Assembly (NCBI GenBank): GCA_029858545.1
Contig: JAOUFA010000217.1
Location: forward strand, 1 to 6,439
Reading direction: 5' to 3'
DNA: 6,439 bases
Origin: Betaproteobacteria bacterium
Lineage (GTDB): Bacteria; Pseudomonadota; Gammaproteobacteria; Burkholderiales; SG8-39
The position numbers were made by a program, and so were the translations under genes. This document shows, in pieces, positions 6,005-6,439 of the stretch. Positions within the stretch are counted from its first letter, which is position 1. Every line of letters begins with the position of its first letter. The notes beneath the pieces were generated by a model. That model was not told the origin of the DNA. It was given only the letters and a program-made list of their open reading frames with translations, and did no database searches.

Positions 6005-6295
6005 ATGCCTATCGTGATCACTAAGGCGGACTTGGTGCGGGTTGCCGCGCGGGCGAGCAATGTGAGCGCTACTGCAGCGGGCGATGCGGTCAACGCGATC
6101 TTCGATACGATCGTCACGAATGTTGCCAAAGGCAACCGGGTAACGGTCGTCGGTTTCGGAACTTTTCTTCCGCGCGATCGCAAGGCTCGCGCCGGCCGCA
6201 GTCCGCTCAACGGCAAGGAAATCAAGATTTCCGCGAGGAAGATTCCGGCATTTGCCGCTGGGCAGGGATTCAAGGACGCGGTCGGCAAGCGGTGA
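6005..6295 (+). CDS. HU-family DNA-binding nucleoid protein (96 aa)
   Basis: A small histone-like protein that binds and bends DNA without strong sequence preference and works as a dimer in the nucleoid. The N-terminal helix-turn-helix body (ITKADLVRVAARASNVSATA, then AVNAIFDTIVTNVAKG) is followed by the signature strand VTVVGFGTF, the DNA-embracing beta-arm with KARAGRSPLNGKEIKI (GRSP in place of the usual GRNP, keeping the arm-tip Pro that intercalates) and the closing helix IPAFAAGQGFKDAVG. Length is close to the usual 90-100 aa. ATG 6005 is chosen because GGGAG (5995-5999) lies 5 nt upstream and the protein then aligns with the HU N-terminus; the frame is open further upstream but that part has no HU similarity. 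IHF is less likely since the family-specific IHF features were not seen. It appears monocistronic, or first in a unit with the following frame. Confidence 0.94.
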   Translation: MPIVITKADLVRVAARASNVSATAAGDAVNAIFDTIVTNVAKGNRVTVVGFGTFLPRDRKARAGRSPLNGKEIKISARKIPAFAAGQGFKDAVGKR

Positions 6296-6308
6296 CATCG
6301 CACCGCTC

Positions 6309-6358
6309 GCGAGATAGCTTGCAAAGCTGGTGAGGGAGGTCTCGTAGCTCGTTGTTTT
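6309..6358 (+). terminator. Possible weak terminator after the HU gene
   Basis: CGAGA (6309-6313) can pair with TCTCG (6341-6345), with a small inner hairpin AGCTT-GCA-AAGCT (6315-6327) in its loop, and a T-rich run ending in TTGTTTTT follows (to 6358). The stem is short and the T-run starts about 7 nt after it, so termination is only plausible. Confidence 0.25.
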
Positions 6359-6366
6359 TCGGGTCA

Positions 6367-6392
6367 TTGCCAAGGTCTCGCGGGATTGGCAA
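6367..6392. repeat. Inverted repeat TTGCCAA-N12-TTGGCAA near the right edge
   Basis: Perfect 7-bp arms at 6367-6373 and 6386-6392 surround a 12-nt centre whose TCTCG and CGGGA halves can also pair with one G-U, so nearly the whole element is self-complementary. It lies in the 144 bp after the HU gene and 26 bp ahead of a possible start codon at 6419. An operator for the next gene or an HU-transcript 3' structure are both possible. Confidence 0.35.
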
Positions 6393-6418
6393 AATGTGCT
6401 GCGGAACAGGTGAAATCG

Positions 6419-6439
6419 ATGGACGGCCCCCTCATCCTC
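6419..6439 (+). CDS. Possible start of a downstream gene, cut by the window edge
   Basis: An ATG at 6419 opens a frame of seven codons (MDGPLIL) that runs off the window. AGG at 6408-6410 lies 8 nt upstream, and an in-frame GTG at 6410 is an alternative start. Only the position and a modest ribosome-site match support it; the product cannot be judged. Confidence 0.25.

Noticed and set aside
1..6439. CRISPR array, tRNA/rRNA genes, insertion sequence ends or integrase/attachment sites
   Set aside because: No regularly spaced repeats, cloverleaf-forming stretches, transposase or integrase motifs were found on reading the window.

Overview
The window looks like GC-rich (mostly G/C at third codon positions) proteobacterial chromosome, most likely a betaproteobacterium of the Burkholderiales or a relative. 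This is an inference from the high GC, the Bug/TctC-type periplasmic binding protein (a family greatly expanded in Bordetella, Cupriavidus and relatives), an EAL-domain c-di-GMP protein and a small HU protein. No rRNA, tRNA, CRISPR array, insertion sequence or phage gene was seen, and coding density is high.

Layout, left to right. (1) The 3' part of an EAL phosphodiesterase gene (+) runs in from the left edge. (2) It converges on a 213-aa SnoaL/NTF2-like protein gene (-); the 145-bp gap holds two strong inverted repeats. (3) A 150-bp divergent spacer carries a perfect 12-bp inverted repeat whose core reads TTGAC-N4-GTCAA, the pattern of FNR/CRP-family (ANR, DNR, FixK-type) operators. (4) To its right lies a two-gene (+) operon: an 804-aa Lon-related ATP-dependent protease of the AAA_32/LonB-like type, overlapping by 11 bp a 254-aa protein that looks like a divergent, possibly two-lobed universal-stress-protein (HUP-fold) homologue. 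(5) A convergent orphan Bug/TctC substrate-binding protein gene (-) ends 28 bp past that operon. (6) A 298-bp divergent spacer with an unusual cluster of inverted and direct repeats and a plausible sigma70 promoter leads to (7) a 96-aa HU-family nucleoid protein gene (+). (8) The last 144 bp contain hairpins and possibly the first codons of another (+) gene.

The most coherent unit is the Lon-like protease plus USP-like protein behind a candidate oxygen- or redox-responsive operator, which suggests a low-oxygen or stress proteolysis module; the divergent SnoaL-like gene may share that control region. The remaining genes (EAL, Bug, HU) look like ordinary independent units. I do not see a demonstrably novel system; the operator/protease/USP arrangement is the best candidate for follow-up.
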